A stretch of DNA of 52,354 nucleotides from Clostridia bacterium (GTDB lineage: Bacteria; Bacillota; Clostridia; Oscillospirales; CAG-272), in contig JAFYBN010000020.1 in assembly GCA_017540175.1 (NCBI GenBank), positions 1 to 52,354 on the forward strand, written 5' to 3'. The first letter of the stretch is position 1; each line of letters begins with the position of its first letter. The translations under genes and the position numbers were made by a program. Below are positions 32,440 through 40,872 of the stretch, one piece after another. Under the pieces are notes generated by a model, which saw only the letters and a program-made list of their open reading frames with translations, had not been told where the DNA came from and did no database searches.

Positions 32440-34224
32440 ATGAAAATGACGCAGGACAACCCAAAGGAAACCGAACTGTCGCAGAACGCCGCGTTCATCC
32501 GGAGCACCTACCGCAAGGCGGTGTTCACGGGCATGCTCTCGATCATGAGCGTGAACATCAACGTGTTCGTGGACGGCATTCTGGTGGGCAGCCGCATCGG
32601 CTCCAACGCCCTCGCGGCAATCAACCTGAGCCTGCCGGTCTACTGGACGCTCTGCGTCGCGGGCTCCTTCCTCGCTGCCGGAACCGCCATTCCCGCCGCG
32701 CGCGCCATCGGCATCGGGGACGCAAAGCGTAGGGACGTCTTTTTCCGCACCGGGTTCAACGTCTCCGTGCTGGCGTCGCTCGTCATCACCGCGCTCGCGC
32801 TGGCGCTGCGCGGCCCCTTGGTATCGTTTCTCAGCGGGGACAACTCGACCAGTCGGTACGTGATGGATTACACGGTGATCACGCTGATCGGGGCGCTCCC
32901 CAAGATCCTCATCTACATTCCGTTCTGGTATCTGCGCCTCGACGGGAAAAACGGGGACGTCGCCGTTATGATGTTCGGCATGACCGTCGTCAACATCGCT
33001 CTGGACGTACTGCTTGTCTACGGACTGGACATGGGCGTCTTCGGCGCGGGGCTGGCGAGCGTGATCGCCACGGCTCTGGCGTGCCTTTACGGGGTGATCC
33101 GGCTGTTTTCGAAGGACAGTCCCTACAGCTGGCGCCCCGAGACGGTGCACAGCCGCAAGGACTGGGCGACCGTCACCGCAGCGGGCTTCCCCTCCGCCTT
33201 CAACAACCTCTGCGCGACCGTCCGGCTGCTCTTCGTGAACGCCATGCTGATGGGGTACGGCGGCGCGGGACTGGTCGCGGTGTTCACCGCGGTCAACGGC
33301 ATCTGGGGCTTCGGTGAATGCGTCACGCTGGGCGTGCCCGCCGCGGGCAGCGGCATGATGGGCGTGTTCAGCGGGGAACGCGACAACGGCAGCTGCCGAC
33401 TCCTGCTCCGGGAGGAATGGAAATTCGGCTGCGTCGGCGGAGGCGTTTTCCTCGCGCTGTGCGCGGCGCTGTCCTGGGCGATCCCCGCGATGTACGGGCT
33501 GGGCGAAAGCATCCTCATCCCGCTTATGTGGATGGCTCTCTCCGTCTTCCCCGCCCTGCTTCTGAACATGCTGTCCACCTACTACAATATGGCGGGACGG
33601 AACGCCTGGTCGAACGCCCTCATTTTTCTGAGGACGATCGTGACGACCTATATCTGCCTGCGCGCCGTCATCGCCGCGCGGTTTTCCGTCTTCTCGTTCC
33701 TCTTGTTCTCGGAGCTTGCGGCAGCTCTCCTCTGGTGGGGAGCGACCTTGATCCATCACAAGCGGCGTCCGCGGGATTCCCGCTACCTGATGACCGACAT
33801 GGAAGACGAGATAAACGGACGGGTGCTGAATTTCTCGGTGAACGCCGAGGTCGACGAAATCGTCAGCGCCAGCGAGCGCATCAGCGAATTCTGCGCGCTC
33901 AACGGCATGAACGTCAAGGAGACGATGCGTCTCGAAATGAGCATGGAGGAGGTCATGACGCTGATCCATCAGGTCAACGCGTCGAAAGGCGTCCAAAATC
34001 TCAAGTTCGACCTGCGCGCCTACGCGATCAGCGGCGTACGGGGCATCCGCATCCGCTACAGCGGGACCCCGTTCAACCCGTTCAATTTCACCCCCAGCGA
34101 AGGGCTTGTCGAGGACGATATGTTCATGGGCGTGAGAATGATCAAGAAAATGGTCACGGACGTCAACTATCAGCGCACCTTCGGCGTCAACACGCTGCAA
34201 ATACTTTTGAAAGAGGATCTGTAA
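32440..34224 (+). CDS. MATE-family transporter fused to a degenerate RsbW-like HATPase domain
   Basis: 594 residues. Residues ~20-445 are a twelve-segment MATE-type transporter (typical pieces: NINVFVDGILVGSRIGSNAL, TGMLSIMS). Residues ~454-594 resemble an RsbW/SpoIIAB-type ATP-binding domain with a helical start (FSVNAEVDEIVSASERISEF). Compared with the intact kinase at 36478, the N-box Asn is Leu508 (EEVMTLIHQV) and the G1 Asp is Tyr540 (YSGTPFNPF), while MGVRMIKKM keeps the G2 shape. It therefore probably cannot phosphorylate, but could still bind the STAS protein or ATP. I infer that partner switching gates transport. The next gene starts directly after the stop codon. Confidence 0.88.
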   Translation: MKMTQDNPKETELSQNAAFIRSTYRKAVFTGMLSIMSVNINVFVDGILVGSRIGSNALAAINLSLPVYWTLCVAGSFLAAGTAIPAARAIGIGDAKRRDVFFRTGFNVSVLASLVITALALALRGPLVSFLSGDNSTSRYVMDYTVITLIGALPKILIYIPFWYLRLDGKNGDVAVMMFGMTVVNIALDVLLVYGLDMGVFGAGLASVIATALACLYGVIRLFSKDSPYSWRPETVHSRKDWATVTAAGFPSAFNNLCATVRLLFVNAMLMGYGGAGLVAVFTAVNGIWGFGECVTLGVPAAGSGMMGVFSGERDNGSCRLLLREEWKFGCVGGGVFLALCAALSWAIPAMYGLGESILIPLMWMALSVFPALLLNMLSTYYNMAGRNAWSNALIFLRTIVTTYICLRAVIAARFSVFSFLLFSELAAALLWWGATLIHHKRRPRDSRYLMTDMEDEINGRVLNFSVNAEVDEIVSASERISEFCALNGMNVKETMRLEMSMEEVMTLIHQVNASKGVQNLKFDLRAYAISGVRGIRIRYSGTPFNPFNFTPSEGLVEDDMFMGVRMIKKMVTDVNYQRTFGVNTLQILLKEDL

Positions 34225-34821
34225 ATGAAGCTGTCGATACGAAAGGCCCGGCCGCGCGATCTTCCCGCGCTCAAACGCCTGACGGACGAATACCTCGCCG
34301 AGGATTATTATTCCGTGGAGCTCCTTGACGCGTGCATCCGGGGGGATCGGAATCTCTTCTACGTCGTGACCGACGCGGACCGGGGCGGCGAGGTCATTTC
34401 CTATTTTTACGCGTTTCTCGCCGGTCTGGACGAGGCGCTCGCGGCCATGCACGTGAAGGAGAGGCCCGAGGCGCTCGCAGAGTACGACGGGGATACGCTC
34501 GTGGGCGTCTACAAGCTCTCGAGCACGGAAAAGGCCTACCAGAGAAACGGGCTGTGCACGTCCTTCGTCCGCGTTCTGGAACCGGTTCTGAGGGAGCGCG
34601 GCGCGAAGATGATCCTTGCCACGGCGATGCGTTCCCCCGCGCCGGAGCAGCGCGTCCCCATGCGGAAGATCTTTCATGATCACGACTTCTCCCCGATCGC
34701 GGAAATCATCCGGCCGTGGAACGACCTCACCCTGTACTGTCCGTACTGCGGCAGAAACCGCTGCATCTGCGACGCGGTATTCTATATGAAGAATCTGGAG
34801 GAAGAAGATGTCGGGGAATAA
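34225..34821 (+). CDS. GNAT-family acetyltransferase with C-terminal cysteine cluster
   Basis: 198 residues. A GNAT core is suggested by the N-terminal pattern LSIRKARPRDLPALKRLTDEYL and the acetyl-CoA-loop region around VYKLSSTEKAYQRNGLCTSFVRVL, though the usual RxxGxG is replaced by QRNGLC. The C-terminus carries CPYCGRNRCICDA, four cysteines that could bind zinc. It begins immediately after the MATE gene stop (TAA-ATG) and overlaps the phosphatase gene by 14 bases, so it is a fixed member of the operon. The substrate is unknown; acetylation of an operon protein or of the exported peptide is possible but unproven. Confidence 0.75.
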   Translation: MKLSIRKARPRDLPALKRLTDEYLAEDYYSVELLDACIRGDRNLFYVVTDADRGGEVISYFYAFLAGLDEALAAMHVKERPEALAEYDGDTLVGVYKLSSTEKAYQRNGLCTSFVRVLEPVLRERGAKMILATAMRSPAPEQRVPMRKIFHDHDFSPIAEIIRPWNDLTLYCPYCGRNRCICDAVFYMKNLEEEDVGE

Positions 34822-36481
34822 GACGGAAAAAAACCGCGGGGGCCGGTTCGGCATCAGCAAAAAGCTGCTGCTCAGCGTCATACTGATGACCGTTCTGATC
34901 TGCGCGGTTTCCACGATCAGCGGCTATACCCATTACAACAATACGATCCGGAAACTGTACAACGATAACGGCTATGTGGTCGCGAACATCGTCCGGGATC
35001 ACGTCGACGGCGACAAGGTCGGCCGCTACGCCGGGATCGCGGAGGCTTTGAAGACCGATGAGAACGCCGAACAGCGCGCGAAGGACGTGATGGCGGAAAC
35101 CGATTACGCCGAGATCGCGGATTACCTGAAGGAAGTGGATCGCGTTTCCAACACCGCGTGGATCTACGTCGTGACCGTAAGCGAGGACCAGACGATCTGC
35201 TACGTATTCGATACCTCCGAGTACAACACGCCGATCGGCTATACCGACCCGGTCGCCTCGAATTTTAAAGAAGTGTGGGAAGCCTATACCGAAGGGAAAA
35301 AGCCGGACAGCTATCTCGTCCGCCACTCCCCCTCCTACGGCTATCTGACGTCGAGCATGCTGCCGATCACCGACAGCGAGGGAAAAATCGTCGCCCTGCT
35401 GCTCGTGGACGTCAAGATGGAGCTGATTTTGACCACCCTGCGCAGCTACATCGTCAACATGATCCTGATCTCCCTCTGTGTTCTCGTGCTGTTCATTTTT
35501 GCGTACTGGTTCTTCATGCGCAAAAACTTCATCAGTCCGCTGATGCGGATCCGCGGGAACGTCACGGAGTTCGCGGAGAACAACACGTCGACCACCATAT
35601 CGCTCGACACCATTAAAACAAAGGACGAGATGCAGGATCTGGCAGAATCCATCGGGCGGATGGAGAGCGATATCATCCGGTACATAGACAACATCAAGAA
35701 CATCACCGCCGAAAAGGAGCGCATCGGAGCGGAGCTGAACATCGCCACGCAGATCCAGGCGGATATGCTGCCCCGCATCTTCCCCGCGTTCCCCGAGCGG
35801 AAGGAATTTGACATCTATGCCACCATGACGCCCGCGAAGGAGGTCGGCGGCGACTTCTACGACTTCTTCCTGATCGACGGCGACCACCTCGGACTCGTGA
35901 TGGCGGACGTGAGCGGGAAGGGCGTGCCCGCCGCGCTCTTCATGGTGATCGCGAAGACGCTCATCAAGAACCGGGCGCAGATGGGCGGCACCCCGGGCGA
36001 GATCCTCGCCTACGTGAACGAACAGCTCTGCGAGGGCAACGACGCCGAGCTCTTCGTCACCGTCTGGTTCGCGATCCTTGAGATCTCCACCGGCCGGGGG
36101 ATCGCCGCGAACGCCGGACACGAGCATCCTGCCATCCGCCGCGCGAACGGCGAATACGAGCTTGTGGTCTACCGCCACTCGCCCGCCGTCGCAACGATGG
36201 AGGGCATGCGTTTCCGGGATCACACCTTCGAGCTTCATCCCGGCGACTCGCTCTTCGTCTACACGGACGGCGTTCCGGAGGCGACGAACGCCGAAGAAGA
36301 GCTCTTCGGCACGGATCGGATGCTCGCCGCGATGAACAGGCAAGCGGACGCGGCTCCCATGACGCTGCTTTCGAACGTCCGGACCGACATCGACGCCTTC
36401 GTGGGCGACGCGAAGCAGTTTGACGACATTACCATGCTCGGTCTCACCTATTCGGGACCGGAAAAGGAGGACGAGAAATGA
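34808..36481 (+). CDS. Receptor-type SpoIIE/PP2C phosphatase
   Basis: 557 residues. Membrane segments at about 18-39 and 214-237 flank a ~170-residue extracellular sensor domain (Cache-like, with WIYVVTVSEDQTICYVF). A HAMP-like linker and a coiled coil (about 285-320) connect to a SpoIIE-type phosphatase. Metal ligands are present: EVGGDFYD (Asp349), MADVSGKGVPAAL (Asp367), YTDGVPEATN and DDITML. It would dephosphorylate the STAS protein at 32094 on sensing an outside signal. The start overlaps the GNAT gene; the stop overlaps the kinase gene by ATGA. GAGGAAGA precedes the ATG. Confidence 0.92.
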   Translation: MSGNKTEKNRGGRFGISKKLLLSVILMTVLICAVSTISGYTHYNNTIRKLYNDNGYVVANIVRDHVDGDKVGRYAGIAEALKTDENAEQRAKDVMAETDYAEIADYLKEVDRVSNTAWIYVVTVSEDQTICYVFDTSEYNTPIGYTDPVASNFKEVWEAYTEGKKPDSYLVRHSPSYGYLTSSMLPITDSEGKIVALLLVDVKMELILTTLRSYIVNMILISLCVLVLFIFAYWFFMRKNFISPLMRIRGNVTEFAENNTSTTISLDTIKTKDEMQDLAESIGRMESDIIRYIDNIKNITAEKERIGAELNIATQIQADMLPRIFPAFPERKEFDIYATMTPAKEVGGDFYDFFLIDGDHLGLVMADVSGKGVPAALFMVIAKTLIKNRAQMGGTPGEILAYVNEQLCEGNDAELFVTVWFAILEISTGRGIAANAGHEHPAIRRANGEYELVVYRHSPAVATMEGMRFRDHTFELHPGDSLFVYTDGVPEATNAEEELFGTDRMLAAMNRQADAAPMTLLSNVRTDIDAFVGDAKQFDDITMLGLTYSGPEKEDEK

Positions 36482-36879
36482 TCATTCCCGCAGCACTCGA
36501 CAGGCTTGACGAGGTCCTGGCGCCGATAGACGCGGCGCTCGATAAGCTCGAATGCCCCATGAAAATACAAATGATGATCGACCTCGCCGTCGAAGAGGTT
36601 TTCGTCAACATCGCGCACTACGCCTACGCGCCGGACACAGGCGACGCCGAGATCCTCGTGCGGACGGACGAAGAGACCGGGACGATCGAGATCGAATTCC
36701 GCGACAGCGGCATCCCCTTCGACCCGCTCGCGAAGCCCGACCCGGACGTCACCCTCTCCGCCGAGGAGCGCAAGATCGGCGGACTGGGCATCTATCTCGT
36801 GAAGAAAAACATGGACGCCGTGACCTACCGCAGGCAGGACGGGCAGAACGTCCTCACGCTGACGAAGAAGGTACGGTGA
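36478..36879 (+). CDS. RsbW/SpoIIAB-like serine kinase, anti-sigma factor type
   Basis: 133 residues, one HATPase domain. The Bergerat fold motifs are intact: N-box LAVEEVFVNIAHYAY with Asn44, G1 FRDSGIPFDPL with Asp76, and G2 KIGGLGIYLVKKNMD. It is expected to phosphorylate the STAS protein at 32094 and to bind a partner. With no sigma factor nearby, that partner may be encoded elsewhere or be the MATE fusion. It overlaps the phosphatase gene by 4 bases. Confidence 0.9.
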   Translation: MIIPAALDRLDEVLAPIDAALDKLECPMKIQMMIDLAVEEVFVNIAHYAYAPDTGDAEILVRTDEETGTIEIEFRDSGIPFDPLAKPDPDVTLSAEERKIGGLGIYLVKKNMDAVTYRRQDGQNVLTLTKKVR

Positions 36880-36958
36880 GGAGAGCGTTTCGGGCTGAAC
36901 GGCGGTCCCCGGGGCCCGTCGTCGGTCCGGCGCGGCGAACAAGGGAGGAATAAGGGTC

Positions 36959-37615
36959 ATGAAGGAATATCTGAGCAACCGCAGGCAAATATGGATGACC
37001 TTTGCGGCCTCGCTCGTACTGATCGCGTTCTCCACTCTGCTCTTTGCCGCGTGGTTTTGGTATGATCTGAGGGAAGGGCTCGGCGGGGTGTTCAAGCGTC
37101 TCGGAGACGAAGGAGTCCTGGGAATCCTCGGCGTGCTGTTCGCCCTCCTCCTGTTCGCTCTGGGCGTCTTTCTTCTGGTAAGGAGCATCGTGCTGCTTGC
37201 GGAAAGCGCGGCGGCGAAGAGGAGGATCAAACGGGGCGGGCAGTATGAAAAAATCCGCGCCGACTTCGATTCCGCCCGATCCCTGCTTCTGGACGAGCTG
37301 CGCGCCGGAGAGGAATACCTCTTCGTGAAGCGCGGCGCGGACGTCGCCGCGTATTCCGAAATCGAAAGCTATCTTCCGAAGCTTGAGTATGCCAAGGTGT
37401 TTGACGGAGATAAAATGACCGGCAAAAACGTCATCTTCCGTATCCGAGCCCGCAAAAACGGCAGAAAGCGCACGTTTATCGCGGTCGCGAACTTTACACC
37501 CGCCGCGGGATACGAGGAAAACTCGGTAGACAAGGAGCTCGCAGAGATCAACAAGGTTGTGAGCGTTCTGAAAGAGAAGAATCCGAAAATCGTGCTCGAA
37601 AACAAAGCAAAATGA
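36959..37615 (+). CDS. Small membrane protein of unknown function
   Basis: 218 residues. Two membrane segments (about 12-34 and 52-77) are followed by a charged cytoplasmic domain with YEKIRADFDSARSLLLDELRAGEEYLFVKRG and a basic strand RIRARKNGRKRTFIAVANF. I do not recognise a family. AGGGAGGA lies before the ATG. It follows the partner-switch operon by 79 bases on the same strand with no terminator between, so it may be its last gene. A clear terminator follows at 37657. Confidence 0.78.
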   Translation: MKEYLSNRRQIWMTFAASLVLIAFSTLLFAAWFWYDLREGLGGVFKRLGDEGVLGILGVLFALLLFALGVFLLVRSIVLLAESAAAKRRIKRGGQYEKIRADFDSARSLLLDELRAGEEYLFVKRGADVAAYSEIESYLPKLEYAKVFDGDKMTGKNVIFRIRARKNGRKRTFIAVANFTPAAGYEENSVDKELAEINKVVSVLKEKNPKIVLENKAK

Positions 37616-37656
37616 CCGCGCGATCCGTTCTGCGCGGGGCGCATCCGAAAAAATCC

Positions 37657-37702
37657 GACGGGAGGCACGCTCACATCCGGTGAGGACCTCCCGTCGTTTT
37701 TC
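37657..37702 (+). terminator. Intrinsic terminator closing the export and partner-switch gene cluster
   Basis: GACGGGAGG (37657-37665) and CCTCCCGTC (37687-37695) pair perfectly, with a small inner TCAC/GTGA stem, and GTTTTTC follows. This is the first strong terminator after the exporter operon begins. Confidence 0.88.
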
Positions 37703-37844
37703 ATTTTATTGCGCGGGGAACGCGGCTGCTTTGATCACGGGATCCCGCGCAGGGAACATGGTCCTGCGGAACCGCCGCAAAGGAAGGGGGACGGCATATC
37801 CGAACGCGTCCCGCGGGGCGGAGGGAAAGCCGGAGGGAGATTCC

Positions 37845-39554
37845 TCACGGCAGGGCGCGGATGGTCTTGTCGAGATATTTGACGCGTCTCTGCACGGCGT
37901 TCTCGAAATAGGAGAGGGAATCCGCTGTGCTCGTCTGCGGCCAGCGCTCGAGATTCCTTGCCCACGCGCCGGAGGAATGGAGCAGATCCCAGAATTCCCG
38001 CGCGTCGGCGATGAGCGTGTCGGCGTCCGCGATGTGCCCGGACATGATCTTCTCCCAGCGCTCCTTCACATAGTCCGACGCGCCGGGGACGTATTTCAGA
38101 AGCCGCCTGCCGCACTGGAAATCGTAGGACGCGGTGATCGCGCCCGAATTCTCATAGAGATAATTGTTCGCCCGCTCGCCGTTCCACCCGAGCCCGAAGG
38201 TGATGTCGAGGTCCCATGGATAGGCGGTCATCTTTCCGTCGACCGAGGCGTAATAGGTGTTTTTCCACGTGTTGTCCGCCGCCATCGCGACGTTGAGAAA
38301 CAGCCAGTATTCGAGCATATTGTGCAGATCGGCGACCTCTCCGATGTGCGCGGCGAATTCCTTTCCGTCCGCCTCATAGCAGAGCCGGACGTATTCGGCA
38401 AGATTGTCCCACGGGTTCCCGGTCCCGTCCTGCGCTGACGGTTCCGTCGACGAGTCGGGGTATTTCTTTTCCATCGAAGAGTAGGCCGCGCTGTCCGGCT
38501 TCTGCCGCGCGAGCCCGGCGGAGCCCGGCACGTCCCAGCTCACGCATTTGAACAGCGAATCGCCGCGTCCGGCGTCGAGGGAAAGCATTTTCGCGTCCAC
38601 CCGTTCCATGAGCACGTAGAGCCCGTAATACCGGTTCCCGAGGATCAGCTCCGCGTACTCCGCGCCCATCGGCGCGGCGTTCAGCGCGTCGGAGGACGCG
38701 GTCATGCGCTCCCACAGCCGCCATCCGACCATGTCGCGCACGTGGGTGTTGTCCGAATAGCTCGCGTAGAGGATCCAGTCGTCGTCCCGCCGCATTCCGA
38801 GCAGGGGGAGGTTTTTCTTTTCTCCCTTCTCGTCAAGCAGCGTGAGCCGGAACCCGGTTTTCGAAAGAGAGGCGGAGGACGCGCCGCGCACGCTCACCTC
38901 CGCGCGGGAAGCCGTGTATCGGACGCCGCTCTCCGCCGCTTCCCAAACTTCAAATGCGGCGGGCATGGGGGTCGTGCCGACCGTGCGGCGTTTCTCCTGA
39001 TCCATCCGAACGGACAAAACGGGCAGCGTGGTGAAGACGAGCTCAAAGGAGGCGTGGGCGGACTCCGTAAAAACGGCGATCCGTGCCGGGACGCTCTCCC
39101 GCATCATCCGCGCAAAATCCGCGTCCGGCAGGGCGGCGTCAAGAAGCACGGAGGCTTCCCCGCCCTCCCCGTCCTCTGCCGAAAGCCCGGTGAGGTTTTC
39201 AAGTCCGAAATCCGCCGTCACGGGCAGCCAGAATCGTTCCTCCGCCCGCGGAAGGGGAACGCCGCCGAAGCGCAGCGTGAAGCTGTCCGGGGAATTCTCC
39301 CGCCCCTCGGACACCGCGTCGATCTCGGCCCGGTCCGCGAACCGGGCGGTACCCGTCCCGCTCTCCGGCGCGGGGGCTTTCTCTTTCCCCGCCCCGACTC
39401 CGTCTCCGCGAGCGGGCCGATCCTTCCCGCTTTCCGCACTCTCCCCGGCTTCAGCGGTCTCAGCAGTCTGGACGGGCGCGGGCAAGCTCTCTTTGGCGCA
39501 CGAAAGCAGCAAAAAAAGAGCGGCGAGCAGCAGACAAACGGCACGGCGCGGCAT
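37845..39554 (-). CDS. CotH kinase family lipoprotein
   Basis: 569 residues. The signal peptide MPRRAVCLLLAALFLLLSC ends with a lipobox, then a ~60-residue Glu/Ala/Gly linker. The CotH domain runs from about residue 200: VSVRGASSASLSKTGFRLTL, YGLYVLMERVDAKML and AYPWDLDITFGLGWNG (with the DxD-like metal-binding acidic residues) are typical. CotH proteins are atypical protein kinases; in Bacillus CotH phosphorylates spore coat proteins, while secreted homologues are linked to the cell surface or carbohydrate machinery. GGGGAGG lies 7 bases before the ATG at 39554; the longer frame upstream is not used. It has its own promoter with a palindrome in the spacer. Confidence 0.88.
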   Translation of the reverse strand: MPRRAVCLLLAALFLLLSCAKESLPAPVQTAETAEAGESAESGKDRPARGDGVGAGKEKAPAPESGTGTARFADRAEIDAVSEGRENSPDSFTLRFGGVPLPRAEERFWLPVTADFGLENLTGLSAEDGEGGEASVLLDAALPDADFARMMRESVPARIAVFTESAHASFELVFTTLPVLSVRMDQEKRRTVGTTPMPAAFEVWEAAESGVRYTASRAEVSVRGASSASLSKTGFRLTLLDEKGEKKNLPLLGMRRDDDWILYASYSDNTHVRDMVGWRLWERMTASSDALNAAPMGAEYAELILGNRYYGLYVLMERVDAKMLSLDAGRGDSLFKCVSWDVPGSAGLARQKPDSAAYSSMEKKYPDSSTEPSAQDGTGNPWDNLAEYVRLCYEADGKEFAAHIGEVADLHNMLEYWLFLNVAMAADNTWKNTYYASVDGKMTAYPWDLDITFGLGWNGERANNYLYENSGAITASYDFQCGRRLLKYVPGASDYVKERWEKIMSGHIADADTLIADAREFWDLLHSSGAWARNLERWPQTSTADSLSYFENAVQRRVKYLDKTIRALP

Positions 39555-39586
39555 GGCACAACCTCCCCGAGAAAGATCATGGGAAC

Positions 39587-39615
39587 AGTATAGCACAATC
39601 CGCGACGGATTGCAA
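39587..39615 (-). promoter_or_regulatory. Promoter of the CotH gene with a palindromic spacer
   Basis: On the minus strand, TTGCAA (39610-39615) and TATACT (39587-39592) are 17 bases apart. The spacer region holds a perfect inverted repeat, CAATCCG-CGA-CGGATTG (39596-39612), placed where a repressor would block RNA polymerase. Confidence 0.75.
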
Positions 39616-39664
39616 GAGCCGCCGCGTCGTCGAAGAGCGAGCCAAAAACCAGAAAAACCGGGCG

Positions 39665-39697
39665 GCGCAGTTTTCCCACATGGAAAACAACCTGCGC
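39665..39697. repeat. Two-part inverted repeat in the CotH/methyltransferase gap
   Basis: GCGCAG-TTTTCC, CACAT, GGAAAA, CAAC, CTGCGC: two stacked stems of six bases with a 4-base bulge. It lies between two divergent genes and may be a regulatory site or a transcript hairpin. Confidence 0.5.
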
Positions 39698-39743
39698 AGC
39701 CGGAGAACGGGGCCTCCGCGTTCACGGCCACGACACAAATATG

Positions 39744-39752
39744 TGGTATGAT
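39744..39752 (+). promoter_or_regulatory. Extended -10 promoter of the methyltransferase gene
   Basis: TGG-TATGAT, 36 bases before the start codon. No clear -35 box is seen, as is common for extended -10 promoters. Confidence 0.55.
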
Positions 39753-39788
39753 TTCAGAAGAAAACCGAAGAAAGGACGGCGAAGTCCC

Positions 39789-40553
39789 ATGGAATACAGA
39801 AAAATCTTCGATACGATCCCCGACGCGTTTGACCGCTGGCGTCCGCGGTACTGTTCGGAGCTCTTTGCCTCGCTCATCACCGCCGCAAAGATCGGTCTCG
39901 GAAAAACGGTGCTCGAGATCGGACCGGGCACGGGACAGGCGACGGATCCGATCCTGAAAACCGGCTGTGACTATCACGCCGTGGAGCTGGGCGAGCACTT
40001 ATGCGAAAAGATGTGGGAGAAATACGGGCATTACCCGAATTTCGAGCTCTTCTGCGGCGATTTTGTCACGGAGGATTTCGGGAACGCGCGGTTCGACCTC
40101 ATCTATTCCGCCGCGGCGATCCAGTGGATCCCGGAGCGGGACGCCTTTCAAAAATCCTTTGATCTCTTGAAGCCCGGCGGGACGCTCGCCATGATGCTGA
40201 CCGTGGGCGATTACCGGACGCCGGACGAAGAGCTGTATCAAAAAATCCAGAAGGTCTACGCCGATCACTTCAAACCGGAGACCGCGTACCGGGACATGCA
40301 CGCCCCGTTCCGGTACGAGAACGCGCCGGAATACGGCTTCGTCGGTTTCGAGCGGCGGGAATTTCACGGGCGGCGCGTCTTCACGGCGGACGAATACGCC
40401 GCGCTCTGCGGGACGCACTGCGATCACCTCGTGATCCCCGAGCCGGAGAAGACCCTTTTCTTCGACGGGCTGAGAAAAGCGGTCCGGGAGGCGGGAGACA
40501 GGATCGTGTTCGAGGATACCCATGTGCTGTACCTCGCGCAGAAACCGGGATAA
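39789..40553 (+). CDS. Class I SAM-dependent methyltransferase
   Basis: 254 residues. Motif I is VLEIGPGTGQATDPIL (about 41-56), the acidic end of strand 2 is the Glu in YHAVELGEHL, and motif II/III regions read FDLIYSAAAIQWIPE and LLKPGGTLAMML. This is the methyltransferase-11 type that acts on small molecules; the substrate is not evident. The ATG at 39789 lies 14 bases after AAAGGA, a long spacing; a start at 39741 in the same frame would overlap the -10 box and is rejected. A terminator follows within 10 bases of the stop. Confidence 0.88.
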   Translation: MEYRKIFDTIPDAFDRWRPRYCSELFASLITAAKIGLGKTVLEIGPGTGQATDPILKTGCDYHAVELGEHLCEKMWEKYGHYPNFELFCGDFVTEDFGNARFDLIYSAAAIQWIPERDAFQKSFDLLKPGGTLAMMLTVGDYRTPDEELYQKIQKVYADHFKPETAYRDMHAPFRYENAPEYGFVGFERREFHGRRVFTADEYAALCGTHCDHLVIPEPEKTLFFDGLRKAVREAGDRIVFEDTHVLYLAQKPG

Positions 40554-40558
40554 ATAAT

Positions 40559-40590
40559 GCGGACTCTTTTTCGAGTTCGCAACTTTTTTT
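40559..40590 (+). terminator. Terminator of the methyltransferase gene
   Basis: GCGGACTC and GAGTTCGC pair over 8 bases (one G-U), with a 6-base loop, followed by AACTTTTTTT. Confidence 0.85.
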
Positions 40591-40615
40591 CCGTGAATCC
40601 GGTGTCCGGGTGCGG

Positions 40616-40704
40616 TATAATGGGCATGCCGACGGGGAAAGAACCGCAAAGCGCTTCCTTCCCGCCGACAGCTCCTTGACAACCGCATACACAGATCATA
40701 ACAA
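40616..40704 (+). promoter_or_regulatory. Two candidate promoters of the large structured RNA
   Basis: P1 has a perfect TATAAT (40616-40621) but no clear -35. P2 has a perfect TTGACA (40676-40681), a 17-base spacer and TAACAA (40699-40704). Either would start transcription into the structured region, near 40628 or 40711. Confidence 0.6.
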
Positions 40705-40872
40705 GTTCCTCGAGGCCATTTTGCATCTCAGTGCATAAACGGGATGAAAACCGTTCTGAGAGGCGTCGGCTTTCGGCCGTGGGACGGTCGGAACGCCCGC
40801 ATTGGGGAAAAGCGCGGGGGATACTCCGCGTCAGTGCCCTTCCCTGCCCGGGCGACCGGACGGGGGAATGCC

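Noticed and set aside
36478-36879. Anti-sigma factor with a cognate sigma factor in this cluster
   Set aside because: No sigma factor gene lies in the exporter cluster; the ECF factor at 22505 has its own partner and belongs to another regulatory type than RsbW targets.
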